Part shown: positions 50,301 through 60,419 of the stretch, piece after piece | Position numbering within the stretch: the stretch's first letter is position 1 | Layout: each line of letters begins with the position of its first letter | Assembly: GCA_031213475.1 (NCBI GenBank) | Contig: JARUPZ010000007.1 | Coordinates: 2,501,457 to 2,565,456 of the forward strand | Direction of reading: 5' to 3' | Origin: Nereocystis luetkeana | Lineage: Eukaryota; Sar; Phaeophyceae; Laminariales; Laminariaceae | Length of the DNA: 64,000 bases | Translations under genes and position numbers: made by a program | Notes under the pieces: model-generated | What the model saw: only the letters and a program-made list of their open reading frames with translations | The model's database searches: none | What the model was told of the DNA's origin: nothing

Positions 50301-53281
50301 GCGTGTGCCCTTTTCGACCCTTCGGGTATCATCTTCCAGAGTTGAAAAAAAAAAAAAACATAACAGACGATGAAAACACTCGTGCCTGGTACAGTTTTCA
50401 TACGCTTACACACGAAAAAAGCAAAGCTATTCATACCAGGAGAAAAAAAAGGAGACACTTTTACAGAACACCAAGCAAGCGACCTACGGGTGGGGGAATC
50501 TAGATCAAATGCATGATCTAATTCCAGTAGATCGTCATCTGTCTGATGTATCAATCTGGCCTTGTATAGAAGGACCGCTTGGTATTCATATTAATGTCCG
50601 AATGTTCCTTATTTTTCCGACTAGAGTGGTACCAACTACACAACAACATTAACAACAGCAACTTTTTTTACCCCTCCGTCAAGGTGTTCTATGCATACGC
50701 TGTGGATCTAGGTTATCCCAATCGTTAAAGTCCAATGACACACGATGTAACCCTACAGCACGTGGATCTACAGCAGAACGATGATCTATTAATACTACCA
50801 ATACTATGGATTGCGATCGATCCGACGTGCAAAAAACTATACAGCAACACCGCACAGAAGAAAAAGAGGGACAACAAAAGATAGAGAGAGACAGAGAAAT
50901 TTCTCACCCCCCCGTCAACGTCTATGCACACGCTGTGGCAGGCGGTCGGCCCAGAGGCAATGAACTTGATCTTTTTCGGGAACGACAGCAGCCGCCTCGG
51001 GCTCAGCACGTCCCCCTGCGTCGGCCGCCGCCCCAGCGCTGTCCAGTCCGTCCCACCGCAGAAGAGAACGGTGCAAGACGCCTGTTTCGACCAGAGGAGG
51101 AGGCATAACGCATCAGGGAATGAGGGGGAGGGGGGGGGGGGGGGGGGGGGCGTACTCATTTGATGCGTGCCTGAGTCACTGGACCATTGACAACGCATCC
51201 CTTTTCGGGTGTGGAAAGGGGAGTTAGGAAACGTTAGGGGGAGTTCACCGACATGGAAGGGGGGAGGGGGGATTGAGAAACAATAGGGGGAGTTGACCGT
51301 CCTGGAAGGGAGGGCGGTGAAAAGGCGTTCCACCATCAAGGAAGGAGGGGGGGGGGGTTGGGGAACGAAATAGTAGGAGTTCACAGTCGGGGAAGGGGTG
51401 AAGGAGAGATGTACTCGATATCATGATACCATGCATAGCCGTAGTCGTATGACCATAGACCCTCGCATCCCTACATTGCCAGGACGGAGCACGTCGGGTT
51501 TTCACAGACGAGACAGACATTGCTTGCAACAAGCGAAAAGCGCCGTGAGGTGTTGGGCGAGTCGCATGAGGGGTGGGCTGCATCCTACTGAGAACCGCTT
51601 GTGAGGCGGACTTGCACATACATGGTCGTCAGCTTCAATGAGTAACTTATTTTCCGGTGTGGTCACTTCTAGAGACACCAATGGGGGTACTACTGTAACT
51701 GCCTCGTGGGTGCCTCGCCATAAACCCTACATGATGCGATCCTTCCGCTTGTGCGGAGTGAAGGTTCTCCACCCAGCACAAAAAATTTAGAACTCCATTG
51801 CAAGCGGAAACCGACCACCAAAAAAAAAAAAAAAAGGTACCCTGGTCGTCTATCAATAGCTCACCAAGTGTGCGGCATGTTTTACATTTTTACATTGTAG
51901 TTGCCAACCGACGCCAACCAGACCTACACATAATAAGGGGGGAGGTGAGGCTGAGAGGGAGTTGGATGAAGTTTGACGACGCTGTCGGTGCGGGGTAATA
52001 CACAATTGGGAGTTGGTTTCGCGCTGGCCGGCAAGCGAGTTGCTGCATATAAGCTTGAGCTTGCATTTAAGCTTGAGCTAGAATGTTGGGCAGATTGCAG
52101 CACACAGCGAGCCGAGTATAACAGCACGCATAGGGAGGGAGGGAGGGAGGGGGGGGGGGGGGGCGATATCCGGAGGAGGGGGGGGGGGGAGGTAGGGAAT
52201 TCACAACAGGCAACTACGCCTGGCAACTCACAGCGAATAACAGATACACAGGCAACGCGCAACATGCAACAGCCAGAAAACACAAGACAGGGGGGAGATG
52301 AGTGAGCACAACAATAACCCCAATACAATCCATATCGTGGCAACAAGAAAAACACGCACAAACAATAACACCCCTAACCCCTACCCCCTCCCCTCTTCCC
52401 CTCCCCCTCTCCCACACGCCGTACAGATCACGATCTATCTGATCAATTTACAGATCAGATATATCATCTAGAATATAGCCTGCCGCTAGGAGATGTTGCG
52501 CATGATCTGTATTCCACATATCCAACCCAGGAAACCTGTCCTAGACCATGCCGAATACACAGCTCCCACGCGGCAATACGAGCCAGTCCATACAGATTAT
52601 ACAGATCAGGAATGTATCTACCCTGAAAGATCTATAGATCATGAAATGGGAGTCGGTGATCCGCCCGAGGTGTGCATCCTTCCCCCCTCTCACCACTTCC
52701 TCCTTCTCGTCCTTCTCGGCGGGCTCGGCCGCCTTGGCTGCCACCAGCGCCTCGGAAGAGTTAGCCCCTGACCCCCCGCCACTTTCGCCTCCTCCTCCGC
52801 CATCACCACCGCCGCCCCCGCCATTCTTGGTAGGCGAAACGCCTCCCTCTTTCTCGGAGGATCCTGCACTTCCATTCTGTTCCCGAATGAACTTCGAGTA
52901 AGGGTCGTCCTTCTGCGAGAAACAAAAAGTTCAGTTTGGGGCTACTTATATTATATGTTTATAGTTGAGGTTAAGGTTCAAGGTTTGAGTCTTGAAGTTG
53001 AGTTTCACGAATTCGAGTTTGAGTTTTGAGTTTGACTTGAAATTTTAATGTTGAGTTGAGATTACTGAGTGTGACTTCGAGACTGCATTTGAGATTTCAA
53101 TTTTGAGTTCGACTCGTGAGTTTGAGGCTGAGTTCAGTTGTTGAGCTTGCCGTTAATTGCTGTCGTCGTGGCTACACACCTCGGTTTTGTCAGCAGCGCT
53201 GGCTGGGGCCTCGGAGCCCGGGGGAGCTTCCTCTTCCTCCCCGTTCGCGACTCTTTCCTGTTTCTCCAGCATGGCGGCCAC
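41375..53281 (-). CDS. RCC2: RCC2/TD-60 orthologue (RCC1-repeat protein), 11 exons
   Basis: Exons: 53281-53180, 52912-52694, 51081-50908, 50125-49975, 49100-48988, 48138-47959, 46868-46741, 45522-45331, 45029-44901, 43499-43380 and 41612-41375. All junctions are GT-AG and in phase, giving 581 codons plus TGA. Seven RCC1 blades are present: LFCGGTDWTALGRR, VYTWGRSEHGGLGQGD, LYTMGGGKCGQLGQG, LLTFGSPQDGQLGGG, VFTWGFGGYGRLGHA, LFYWGKLPNAQRG and VSWGTSVAGELGYGD. Features typical of RCC2 rather than RCC1 are the CGGT.W opening, VSCGAEFTVVIDNRG, the MYPK strand after blade 6, and VAMGYGHSLLLAR near the end. In animals RCC2 acts at centromeres and with small GTPases (Rac1, Arf6). The N-terminal 100 residues are disordered (poly-Glu, poly-Gly) and the C-terminus is acidic, then Lys-rich (GKGKGKAKAKAKR), nuclear-signal-like. 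The first exon begins at an acceptor-like CCCGCAG and contains ATG at 53272, so the true start is unresolved. Confidence 0.88.
41735..42903 (+). CDS. Two orphan exons on the plus strand inside RCC2 intron 10
   Basis: The candidate exon 41735-41923 follows a TACCAG acceptor and ends GAG|GTAAGG. It reads GITGAEAVNQDQLCLVNILE, then NEGLLGGCTMGPEHLLWSLA, VLTTGFSFAERVGM and REISQAVE. A second, 42835-42903, follows GGTAG and ends AAG|GTGAGC, reading GFDVTLAGEQDIEIQISCAV and LHK. Both are phase 0 at both ends, so they can be joined. A possible first exon is the ATG in good context at 40538 (MAGDFRDGDG|GTGAGG, also phase 0), which could instead be a 47-residue single-span ORF ending at 40681. No continuation was found beyond 42903. 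They lie antisense to RCC2, and with 40538 included the two genes would interleave around RCC2's last exon. No family recognised; could be a captured fragment. Confidence 0.35.
42095..42255. mobile_element. MITE B copy plus adjoining partial copy
   Basis: The foldback from 42164 (CCTTCTAGAACCGCAGTTCC) to 42252 (GAGACTGCAGTTCTAAAACG) has TTTGGGGACAAACTACTT and its inverse. Just left, at 42100-42135, is a half copy (AAGTAGTTTTGTCCCCCAAA), as if two insertions or a nested duplication occurred. Confidence 0.65.
42582..42690. mobile_element. MITE A copy 2
   Basis: Ends ATTACGGGGGACCATAGT and ACTATGGTCCCCCGTAAT; flanked by TA on both sides. The interior resembles copy 3, including ACAATATTTGGTCC near the right arm. 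Confidence 0.85.
43700..44295 (+). repeat. Two family C repeats flanking a half MITE B and TTCAAGG repeats
   Basis: Family C copies (about 43700-43870 and 44080-44295) share GCATGAT, CTGGGTTGGATCCGTAC / CATTGGATCTGTACCGCACA, CTGCA.AA, CAACGG..TAGGAT. Between them are the right half of MITE B (AAACGGGATTGCAGTTTCTA) and a degenerate GTTCAAGGTT run. Confidence 0.55.
44475..44890 (+). repeat. Family A copy, 5'-truncated, with duplicated 3' half
   Basis: Starts at GGAAATAAAAACACTCATTG. The 3' half (CTTCGCGCTTGGTGCAAGCA to the C-rich tail) occurs twice, at about 44597-44735 and 44730-44890, joined at the C-rich tail. Confidence 0.75.
45609..45671. repeat. GGAGA / GGACA pentanucleotide microsatellite
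   Basis: AGGAGAGG units grade into AGGACAGG units; located in RCC2 intron 7. Confidence 0.85.
45725..45845 (-). repeat. Family A 3' fragment
   Basis: Inverted copy of the final ~120 bp: TGTACTCGATCTCATGCATGG, TATGACCATAGACCCTC, CCTACAATGCCGGGGCGGAG, TCGGGTTTTCACCGACCA. It starts at the C-rich tail and stops abruptly, the expected 5' truncation. Confidence 0.75.
46371..46770. repeat. Four ~100-bp tandem units spanning the RCC2 exon 7 splice donor
   Basis: Units at about 46371, 46471, 46571 and 46671 share TAATCCCAAGTAG, GTACTCGAAACGTGGGTGC, a TAGAA..AGGAAAATGCC segment and CACCCTCCAAACCCCCACG. The last unit's CACTCACCCTCCAAACCCCC contains the end of RCC2 exon 7 (46741) and its GTGAGTG donor, so exon-boundary sequence has been copied into the intron three more times. 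Confidence 0.75.
46915..47236 (-). repeat. Family A copy with duplicated 3' part
   Basis: Inverted. The 5' end lies near 47236 (GATGACAGCTTCGATGATTT) and the 3' module occurs twice (46917-47050 and 47050-47130), the same structure as the copy at 44475 but in opposite orientation. Confidence 0.7.
48430..48690. repeat. Degenerate CCAA/CCGA repeat
   Basis: A run of AACCAACC, GACCGACC and AATCAATC motifs in RCC2 intron 5; low complexity, non-coding. Confidence 0.7.
49304..49410. mobile_element. MITE B copy with longest terminal repeats
   Basis: The left ACCCTTTTAGGACTGTTAGG then GCTGCAGTCCCG; the right GACTGCAGTCCTAAAAGGGC. This copy shows that the inverted repeat begins at AGCCCTTTTAGGACTGCAGT, with a small insertion in each arm. 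Confidence 0.8.
49676..49915 (+). repeat. Family A copy, 5'-truncated
   Basis: Begins ATCCATATGCAACGAAGTCC and ends in a C-rich tail at about 49915; in RCC2 intron 4. More diverged than the other copies (GCTTTGCGCTCGGTGCAAAC). Confidence 0.7.
51405..51960 (-). repeat. Family A, second full-length copy
   Basis: Inverse of 12527-13090 over the entire length, from the C-rich 3' side (GGTGAAGGAGAGATGTACTC) to the 5' GTTGCCAACCGACGCCAACC block. An A16 run at about 51820 is internal. Confidence 0.75.
52425..52645 (-). repeat. Family C copy, inverted, most complete
   Basis: Both ends are GATC-rich and roughly inverted (AGATCACGATCTATCTGATC at the left, AGATCTATAGATCATG at the right), suggesting family C is an inverted-repeat (MITE-like) element of about 210 bp. 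Confidence 0.6.
52955..53150. repeat. Degenerate TTGAGT repeat in RCC2 intron 1
   Basis: GAGTTTGAGTTTTGAGTTTG-type hexamers with drift; no coding content. Confidence 0.7.
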
Positions 53282-53984
53282 CTGCGGGGCGAAGGGGGAG
53301 TCGTGCACACATAGGCCGGATCAGATCCCCAGTTCATGATATATTTAGTATACATTTCGGGGGTGATCTGCTGGTATGATCTATCTATGCAAAATACAGA
53401 TAATGTTTTGCTGAGTGGAACATGTGCGGCGCGGCTCTTGAACAAGGTTTTCCGGCTGGGATATCTATGTAAAATACAGCTTTTGCACAACCTATGGGGT
53501 ACGAAAAGAAACGGGTCACCCACACCTCCAAACCTATACCCTGAACTCAGCAGGAGCCCGGGCCCAGCATCGCTGCCCAACCGGCAAGATAGGCGCGCGC
53601 ACAGGAGGCATACACAGGTAGAAAAAAGACACGAGTGATATTATGTGTTGGTATCTCAGCATCCCAGCATGTATCCATGTCGCATGCATGCCTACATATC
53701 GATAGGAAACCCGCTGGGGTATCCGAGGATGGCCAAAGACGCCACAAACCCCTCATAACGGCAAATACAGCATCTGGGATGATCTGTATGATCTAGACCG
53801 TGATCTGTCGGATGTGGAGGGGACAGGTTGGCTGCTCAGCGCCGGCTTTCGCACGTGAGCCGCTTACGCTTTCATGCGGAGTAGCGGCGTGATTCTGTTG
53901 CTCAAGTACGAAAGACAGCACCAGCAGGGCATCAACAGCAGGTGGTGAAACACGGGTATTATCGTCATCATTGTTGTTATTATT

Positions 53985-54175
53985 CTACGTTATTATCTTC
54001 GCCCTCTCTTTTTCTTTCTCCCTCCTATTAATACGAATAGCCGTAACTCAGATCCGGAGTCACACAGCAGGCTCTCCTCCCCCACTACGGCTCGTGCCTT
54101 GCTTTTTTATCGATGAAAGGCTTCAGCCCCTTTCTTCCCTTGTCGACTCGGTGCAGGTGGTATTAATAGTACTTG
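53985..54175 (-). repeat. Truncated copy of the tRNA-derived SINE
   Basis: Inverse of the body of the element at 63207: CGTAACTCAGATCCGGAGTC, ACA(C/T)AGCAGGCTCT, the CCACTACGG...CGTGCCTT block and CCCTTGTCGACTCG are shared. The tRNA-like head is absent (5' truncation) and the 3' side ends in an AT-rich run. Confidence 0.75.
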
Positions 54176-54269
54176 TAGGAAAGGCATTGACGTAATTAGT
54201 GTTTTCAATAATACCTGCTACTATTAATAAACTACAAACCAGCACACAATCCTTCCCCATGTTCCAAAC

Positions 54270-54720
54270 ACCGGACAGATCACCTATCTAGATAAAATCA
54301 TGCAGATCGTCTAGACGATCTGAACCCCAACCCGCCGCTATGAGATTTCTGTGCAGCATCTGTACACTGAGCAGTACAGACCCAACCCTACAAATATGTG
54401 CTCGACCATGCAGATTATTCGGATTCCACAAGGTAACATGGGCTAGATTCTAGGGACCATAGATACATTCGCTCTGAAATATATAGATCCTCACTAACCC
54501 CTTGCCTACTGCAGTCCCGCTTTGGGGGCAAACCACTCAAATTCTATGTAATTTGTCCCCCAAACGGGACTGCGGTTTTCTGTGCAGCGTCTGTACACGA
54601 GCAGTACAGACCCAACCCCGACAAACATGTGTTCGACCATGATTATTCGGAATCCACAAGGCAACATGGGCTAGATACTAGGGACCAGGAATGCATCCGC
54701 TCTGAAATATATGGATCGGT
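54270..54720 (-). repeat. Two tandem family C copies with MITE B between them
   Basis: The copies at about 54300-54490 and 54580-54720 share CTGTGCAGC.TCTGTACAC, GAGCAGTACAGACCCAACCC, TGTG.TCGACCATG and GGGCTAGAT.CTAGGGACCA. MITE B (54495-54580) sits exactly at the junction. Confidence 0.65.
54495..54580. mobile_element. MITE B copy
   Basis: Arms CTACTGCAGTCCCGCTTTGG and CCAAACGGGACTGCGGTTTT with TTTGTCCCC near the loop. Confidence 0.75.
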
Positions 54721-54967
54721 GATCGGTCCGATCCGTGCTTATACACCGGTGGATTAGGTTATAATGGTGACCCTGTGCATACACTCGAAGGAGGATCGTG
54801 GGCGTGGTCGTGGGGCTCTCCAGCTCCCCAGCCGGAAATACTGAACTGAACCGGAACAAGGACTCCTTCGACGTGAACAAAGAAAACTAACAGGAAGATG
54901 CTTGGAAGAAAAACAACGCGCATCGCGAGTCGTCAACCCCGCGTGTTCCACAAGTACCTTGGTGTAT

Positions 54968-55210
54968 GCTGGTATGATACTGATCCTGATACGTACCAGG
55001 TATAAAAGTGCAACACCAACGACTGGGTATGGTCATCGTCATGATACGTGCCTGACTGCCTTTCCAGTACCGAATGCATACGAGCGTAGGCTTTTATGAT
55101 ACTGATCCTGATATGTACCAGGTATAAAAGTGCAACACCGACGACTGCGTATGGTCATCATCGTCATGATGCGTGCCTGCCTGCCTTTCCAGTACCGAGT
55201 TTCACAGCGT
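54968..55210. repeat. ~123-bp tandem duplication
   Basis: Two copies of ATGATACTGATCCTGATA, GTACCAGGTATAAAAGTGCA, ACACC.ACGACTG and CTTTCCAGTACCGA. Both contain TACCAGGTA, so that motif predates the duplication. Confidence 0.85.
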
Positions 55211-55748
55211 AGGGCCGCCGGGACGGACTCCCTCACCATCTGTACGCCTCCCTCGTCTGCTATTCGAGTCCCCCCCCCCCCTTCTCTCGTTGTATTACGC
55301 CGCGGGACCTATCAGAGGGCGCACGCGGGACCAGCACAGCAGGACAGCCGCCGCCAAGGTCGTGCCTACCCAGTGCTGCGGATGGGAACGCCTCGCTGGG
55401 GCACCCGCGGTGCTCTGCTGGTATCCCGCATGCTTTTCCTGCTGTTCTATAGCAACTACTTCGAACTTTGGTGCAACGCTACTGCTGTGATACTACTGCT
55501 GCTGAGTGTATCGGAGGTGTTCTCCCCTTCTCCTTTCTTGTTCCTTCGGATTAAAATTTCATTTATTTATTTTTTACTTTTGTCATGCTCGAGGTGTACG
55601 ATGTGCTTCAATATCGTATCGTATTGATTTGAATCTGCATTTTTCAATTTTTCCGGGGGTATGCTTTCACTCCGGAGTTCCTTTGGAGCCGGTCTTGTGA
55701 GCACGAATTACGTAGATTTTTGGCAATGAGAACAACAACAACTACGAT

Positions 55749-55858
55749 CACGGGGGACCCTAGTAAATACCAGGTAGGACCTACGGTACACACAAAACCT
55801 ATGTATTTACACATTTTTACTAACAATATTTGGTCCTATTTACTATGGTCCCCCGTAT
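55749..55858. mobile_element. MITE A copy 3, with an inserted TACCAGG
   Basis: Ends CACGGGGGACCCTAGTAAAT and ATTTACTATGGTCCCCCGTA. In its left arm TA has become TACCAGGTA (55768-55776) relative to the intact TA in copies 1 and 2. Confidence 0.8.
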
Positions 55859-56384
55859 TTCTACTGCCTGGTGCGGAAATATATTCCAACAGTCATGCCA
55901 ACCGACGGCATGCATCGCTCTCATTTACCAAGAGAAATAAAGCGGCCTCTACTACAGCAGTACGGGTCCCTTATTAATACAAATTATTCATCAAATATAT
56001 ACCAGGTATATAAATTGAGAGTCGTTCATCCCACAGAGGGACGGTACATACATACCAGTATGGAGTAAGAAACGGCGCTTAAATGCCCCAATCAGAGAAG
56101 AACCGGCAGATTAAAAAAACTGCAACGCTCAAGCAGCAGTAACACAAGAACCTACGTATGACAATGGGAAAGCGAAGTCTGAAAGTTTTCTTTAAAAAAT
56201 ACCTGGTACCTTGGTACCTGGTATCAGATTGCTTCCAAGAAATAGCCGAAGATATTTTCGTACCGCCGCTACTGTGGGGAAAAACGGGGGGGAAACGTTT
56301 GATTTGTTCTTCAAACGGCTGACGCGGCGCAATTTATTTTTTCTCGTTGCAAATTGTCAACACGCCGATTAAAATCAACTCGTG

Positions 56385-56535
56385 CGACGATAGACTTTCG
56401 ATCTCGACAAGACTCGGCCCACGGCCAACCGCTTGTTGTCGGGCAAGGCCAACGGGTATACGATCTCGACATAGACTCGACCCACGGCCAACTCGCTTGG
56501 TGCTGGGCAAGGCCAACGAGTATAGATGACGGCCT
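56385..56535. repeat. ~77-bp tandem duplication
   Basis: Two copies of GATCTCGACA.AGACTCG, CCCACGGCCAAC, CGCTTG.TG..GGGCAAGG and CCAACG.GTATA. Confidence 0.8.
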
Positions 56536-58674
56536 CGAATATATCAGGTGGATCCACGGCCTACTACTGTAGGAGGCGAGAGCTCGCCGACGGCGTCCCA
56601 TATGATACGGTCTTCTTCCAAACCTGGGAAACACTATTTTTCGGCATTCGAGACGGATCGAGAAAATTTGTCGTCTGTTTTGTGTGTGTTCTTCACATTA
56701 AACCATTTATCGTGCACACCAGCTATCAATCGTTCGTCCATGACAGGCCTGGCAAGCGCCCGCCACGTATCACCCGCAATTATGTGAACACGGTGACCTT
56801 ATGTAGGGTGGGTCGGAACCCCTACGCGAGCGCACCCTTTCAGAGTTCATGTCGCAGTGGTTGGTTTTGTCGATCGATGTCTGTCGAGGACTTGGAAGCT
56901 CGCCGCTTCATACTAAACATCCGCCCGAGTTTTTCTGGAGCCGCAAGCCGATCTTGGCCCAACCCAACATCGGCCCCACCTTCTTTCTTGTTTCGGGGTT
57001 TTCCAAAGTTTGGAACTTTCGGTTTGAAGAATTGTGCTCATAACAAACTGTACCTGAAAAATTAGGGAGGGTATCTTTGAAATTCAATTTTTTAAAGGAA
57101 ACTTTGCGTTTCCATCGGCATGGGTCTGACGAGCCTCGAATGGATTCGAGTAAGAAACCACATCCGTTAGAACCAGCAATATCAATTACTATTAAATAAT
57201 ACCTGGTAGCAAACAAGATTGCACCAAGTTCAAGTTTGTCGTCTGGGGAATCTATTTGCTCCGATGGTTCAGCGATGCTGGTGGTGAGCAAGAGGGGCCA
57301 TCCACCCATTTTGATCTACTGCTGTACCAGGCACCAGCTATGAGGTACCAGCCGAAGACGTGATCCCACCTCTCACGCCCCCTGTCTCCTCCAATTGAAC
57401 TATTGATGGAAGAAAAGTGATGTAGTACTATTTCTTCTCTAAATAAATATCGAACCATCGTACCTACCCGGTGTAAGAAACCGCAAGAAAACACTGCTAT
57501 TAATATGTACCAGGTACTGCTTCTGTTTGAAGAGAACGACGTTATTATTTCTCTTGCCATCCGACAATGTGCAGCATGATCTTCAACATGGAATACTGCA
57601 TAACTTTCCCGACAGACAATATTGTTACGAATGTTTCGCTTTTCGTGCGACAATCACCAACCACATTTCACGTGCTACTATTAATATGTTGCGCACGGTA
57701 GTACGAGCATTATAATGTACGTACGTACTCGCCGTACATATACGAGAGAATATGCCAGATGCCAGACAATAAACGTTGGCTTGTTCGTACGTACGTACGT
57801 AAATCACAGGTACCATACAGCATACAGCAGTGAACAAGGTACGTACGAGTGTACCAGGTATGCATACTGGTATAAGATCATCGTGGAATCATTCCGTCGC
57901 CTTCCCTTCGGGGGGGGCGTTGCTTTTGAAGTGTTCCACTTCCAAAAGCGGATTCCGTGTCGTTGTGTTGTGTTGTGTCCCAAAACAATGAACGACACAC
58001 ACACCTGGCACCTCGTCAGCTGGTGGAGAAAATAGCGGGATTTTCTTTATTCCGCGGGCATTTCGACCAGAAAATTCGGTGGGCGGCCACGAGCGTTGGC
58101 ATACGGCGCCGGGGAGAGGTGGTGGTACAGCGGTGGCGGTGGTGGTGGCGGCAGAGCGGGGCCGCGGGGGGGGCGATGGTAGGGGGGTTACTCTCGATGC
58201 AAAATGCGACCTTTGATGCTTCGTCACTTTATGCACTTGCTATTCTTTTCTGAGATTGATCGCCGACTCTGGGAATGTTGACGAAAAAAAGTCCACGAGT
58301 TGCCCGGGCAGGTGTACCTACAAGCTATGCCAAAGCGAGCCGGGGCAATAAGTTTTGACCCGGGGGGAGGGAATCTCGGGCCGATCCTTGGATGGATCCA
58401 GGGGTTTCGATAGCCATAGCGTGTGGCGCGAGTCCATGTGGGGTGTGGGGGTGATTTACGCAGCGCGGAGCTATGCTATGCGGCTTTCTGCAGCTTCTGC
58501 TTGTTTTAAAGGCGCGGATCTCAGGACAGCAGCATACCACACCAACAAAAAGAACAGAGAAGAAGGTCCGGGGAGCGGCTAGTCGCGCCCGAAGAGAAAA
58601 GTCGTCATTTGGTGACACTTTAATGCGAAGAGAGGGTACGGCTAGGGATCCCCTCGGGAGGCGGCGGCCGTCAC

Positions 58675-58926
58675 CTGGTGGATGTTGATGCCCAAGACTC
58701 TTGACATCTTCTTCATCCTTTTCATGCGTTCTTGTTCGGAGCCCATGTTTTTGCGGATCTGAACTCTCTGGGCGCTTGCTGGACCCTCGAGTTTTTGAAA
58801 TATGGTTGTAGCCTTGCGATTCCTTGGAGAGAGGTTTGTGGCCTTGTCTTTGCGCTCGGGGGTTCCAGGCCTCTTGTCTCGTCTGCTGGTGGTGTCTCCG
58901 GTGGAGATTTTTCTCCGCTTGCGTCG
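58675..58926 (-). CDS. Basic exon, possibly an upstream exon of RCC2
   Basis: A GTTAG acceptor opens 84 phase-0 codons ending CAG|GTGACGG: RRKRRKISTGDTTSRRDKRP, GTPERKDKATNLSPRNRK, ATTIFQKLEGPASAQRVQIR, KNMGSEQERMKRMKKMSRV and LGINIHQ. Strongly basic with nuclear-signal-like clusters, then an amphipathic helix. It is the next same-strand exon-like segment upstream of RCC2 and has the phase needed to join the exon at 53281, but the 5.4-kb intron would be much longer than the others. It could belong to a different gene. A longer ORF in another frame covers the same bases and has worse codon bias. Confidence 0.35.
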
Positions 58927-59948
58927 CTAACTGGTGTCTCTCGAGGGTGCCTGCGGCGTGGGTGCGCGTGCTTGCCGGTTGCGGCACGCGGTTTGTTCGG
59001 TTATGGTCCGAAGAGATTTCTCTCTCGGTGGAAAATGCTTTCTTTATAAAGTGGAAACCCCTACAGAATGAGAATGCACGTACTGCAACCTACAACAACT
59101 CAAAGGAGTCCGAAAATTGCGCAAGGGCGAGGGATGGGTCTTCTGTATCAGCTCACTCTCCCGCTTCCGCTGGCGGCATTTTTTCTCTCTAACAAGCGCG
59201 CTCACGGTTTTCGAGTGAGCAACCCGGTGCGCAGGCAAGTTCATGGTCTTCTCATCTGACACACTGCATGTTTCGTTGGTTTATTTTGTGCACCGAATTT
59301 CTTGCGGCATCGCGATCATGTAGGCAGCCGACTATTATTGCCTGCGGCCTCCTTGTCTGGTCGCTCGTCAGCAAGCCTTACGTATAGAGCACACGAATCG
59401 TCAAGAGGCGCCAATCAAGATTTCTCGAGTGATCACGTTTGCGGCTGTCGAAACATCATTGTGTACCATTCCTGGTATGCCGTTGCTGCTCAACAAGCAA
59501 CATGTACTGGTACCTGGTTCTGACTTCGTACCTGGTACTTTTTTCTACGCCTGCACCACGAGAGCGTTACGTAGCAGTGGACGACACCTGCTTCGTGCTT
59601 CCTACCTGTCCCAGGCACGTGCTGCTGCCGTCATCAAGAGGTGTCAATCAAAACTACACGCGCGGTCATGTTTGGTGCTCGCACAAGCAGCATTGCGCAG
59701 TATTTGTCGTACCAGGCATATATCGTAGTTCTGCTGTTGTTGCGTGTACATACGAACCAAAAACGTACTGACCCGCTCACGTACATGCAAAGTTGACGGA
59801 ATGCGTGTAACGTCTGAGTAACGGGTGACACGCAACGTACAAGAACGTCAATCTATTAATAGACTAAACTGCTGAACGAAGACAACTGCTTCGTAGTTCG
59901 TATGATACCTGGTGCAAGTCAGCATCGTACTGTTGCTGCTGTGTAGGC

Positions 59949-60419
59949 AGGGTTGTGAACCGAAAATGAAAAATGGCTCGGTCGGTATTTCATTTGCTTG
60001 TCGAAAAGTCGGTCGTTTTTATACAAAAACCGAAACACAAAGCGAAGCCGAACCGAGCACTTCTCGGTCGGTTACTCCGTCGGTTTCTCGGTGAAGCCAG
60101 CCAAACGGTCAACATTTCGAAGTATTCGGTGTGAATATGTTGGTGTCATCGTGCCACGTGATGAGGGTTGTGAAGCGACCAGAAAAGTGGCTCGGTCGGT
60201 GTTTCGATTCATTACGGCAGGTGTCGGTCGGTTTCGATCGGTTTTTCAAGGTTTCCGTGCAGATATATAGGCGTTATCGGCGTAGGGGACAGGGGGAAAA
60301 TAACCCGACCGTTTTTTTCTTTGTGGCAACCGAAAAATCGACTACAAAATTTCGGTTTCGGTCGGGAAAAACGAAAACCGACCGTAAAAAACGGCTTGCG
60401 GTTTTCGGTTCGCAACCCT
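59949..60419. mobile_element. Inverted-repeat element with AGGGTTGYGAACCGAAAA ends
   Basis: The left AGGGTTGTGAACCGAAAA is matched inverted at the right by TTTTCGGTTCGCAACCCT. The interior is full of CGGTCGGT. A second copy of the left end occurs inside at about 60164 (AGGGTTGTGAAGCGACCAGA), so the locus looks like a ~255-bp element beside a partial one. hAT-like ends are possible; I found no clear target duplication. Confidence 0.6.

Larger units (their letters stand above)
53282..58674. other. Region upstream of RCC2, repeats and no firm gene
   Basis: Holds listed SINE, MITE and family C copies and two short tandem duplications. A possible minus-strand exon at about 54778-54890 (KESLFRFSSVFPAGELESP, TTTPTILLRVYAQ) ends near a GGTCACC and lacks a convincing acceptor. 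The first RCC2 exon(s) may lie here or at 58675-58926. Confidence 0.4.

Noticed and set aside
58325-58987. 220-codon minus ORF (MPQPASTRTHAAGTLER...)
   Set aside because: Another frame of the same bases (58926-58675) has a splice acceptor, a GTGACGG donor and better codon bias; the long ORF is rich in His/Gln/Arg from frame-shifted reading.
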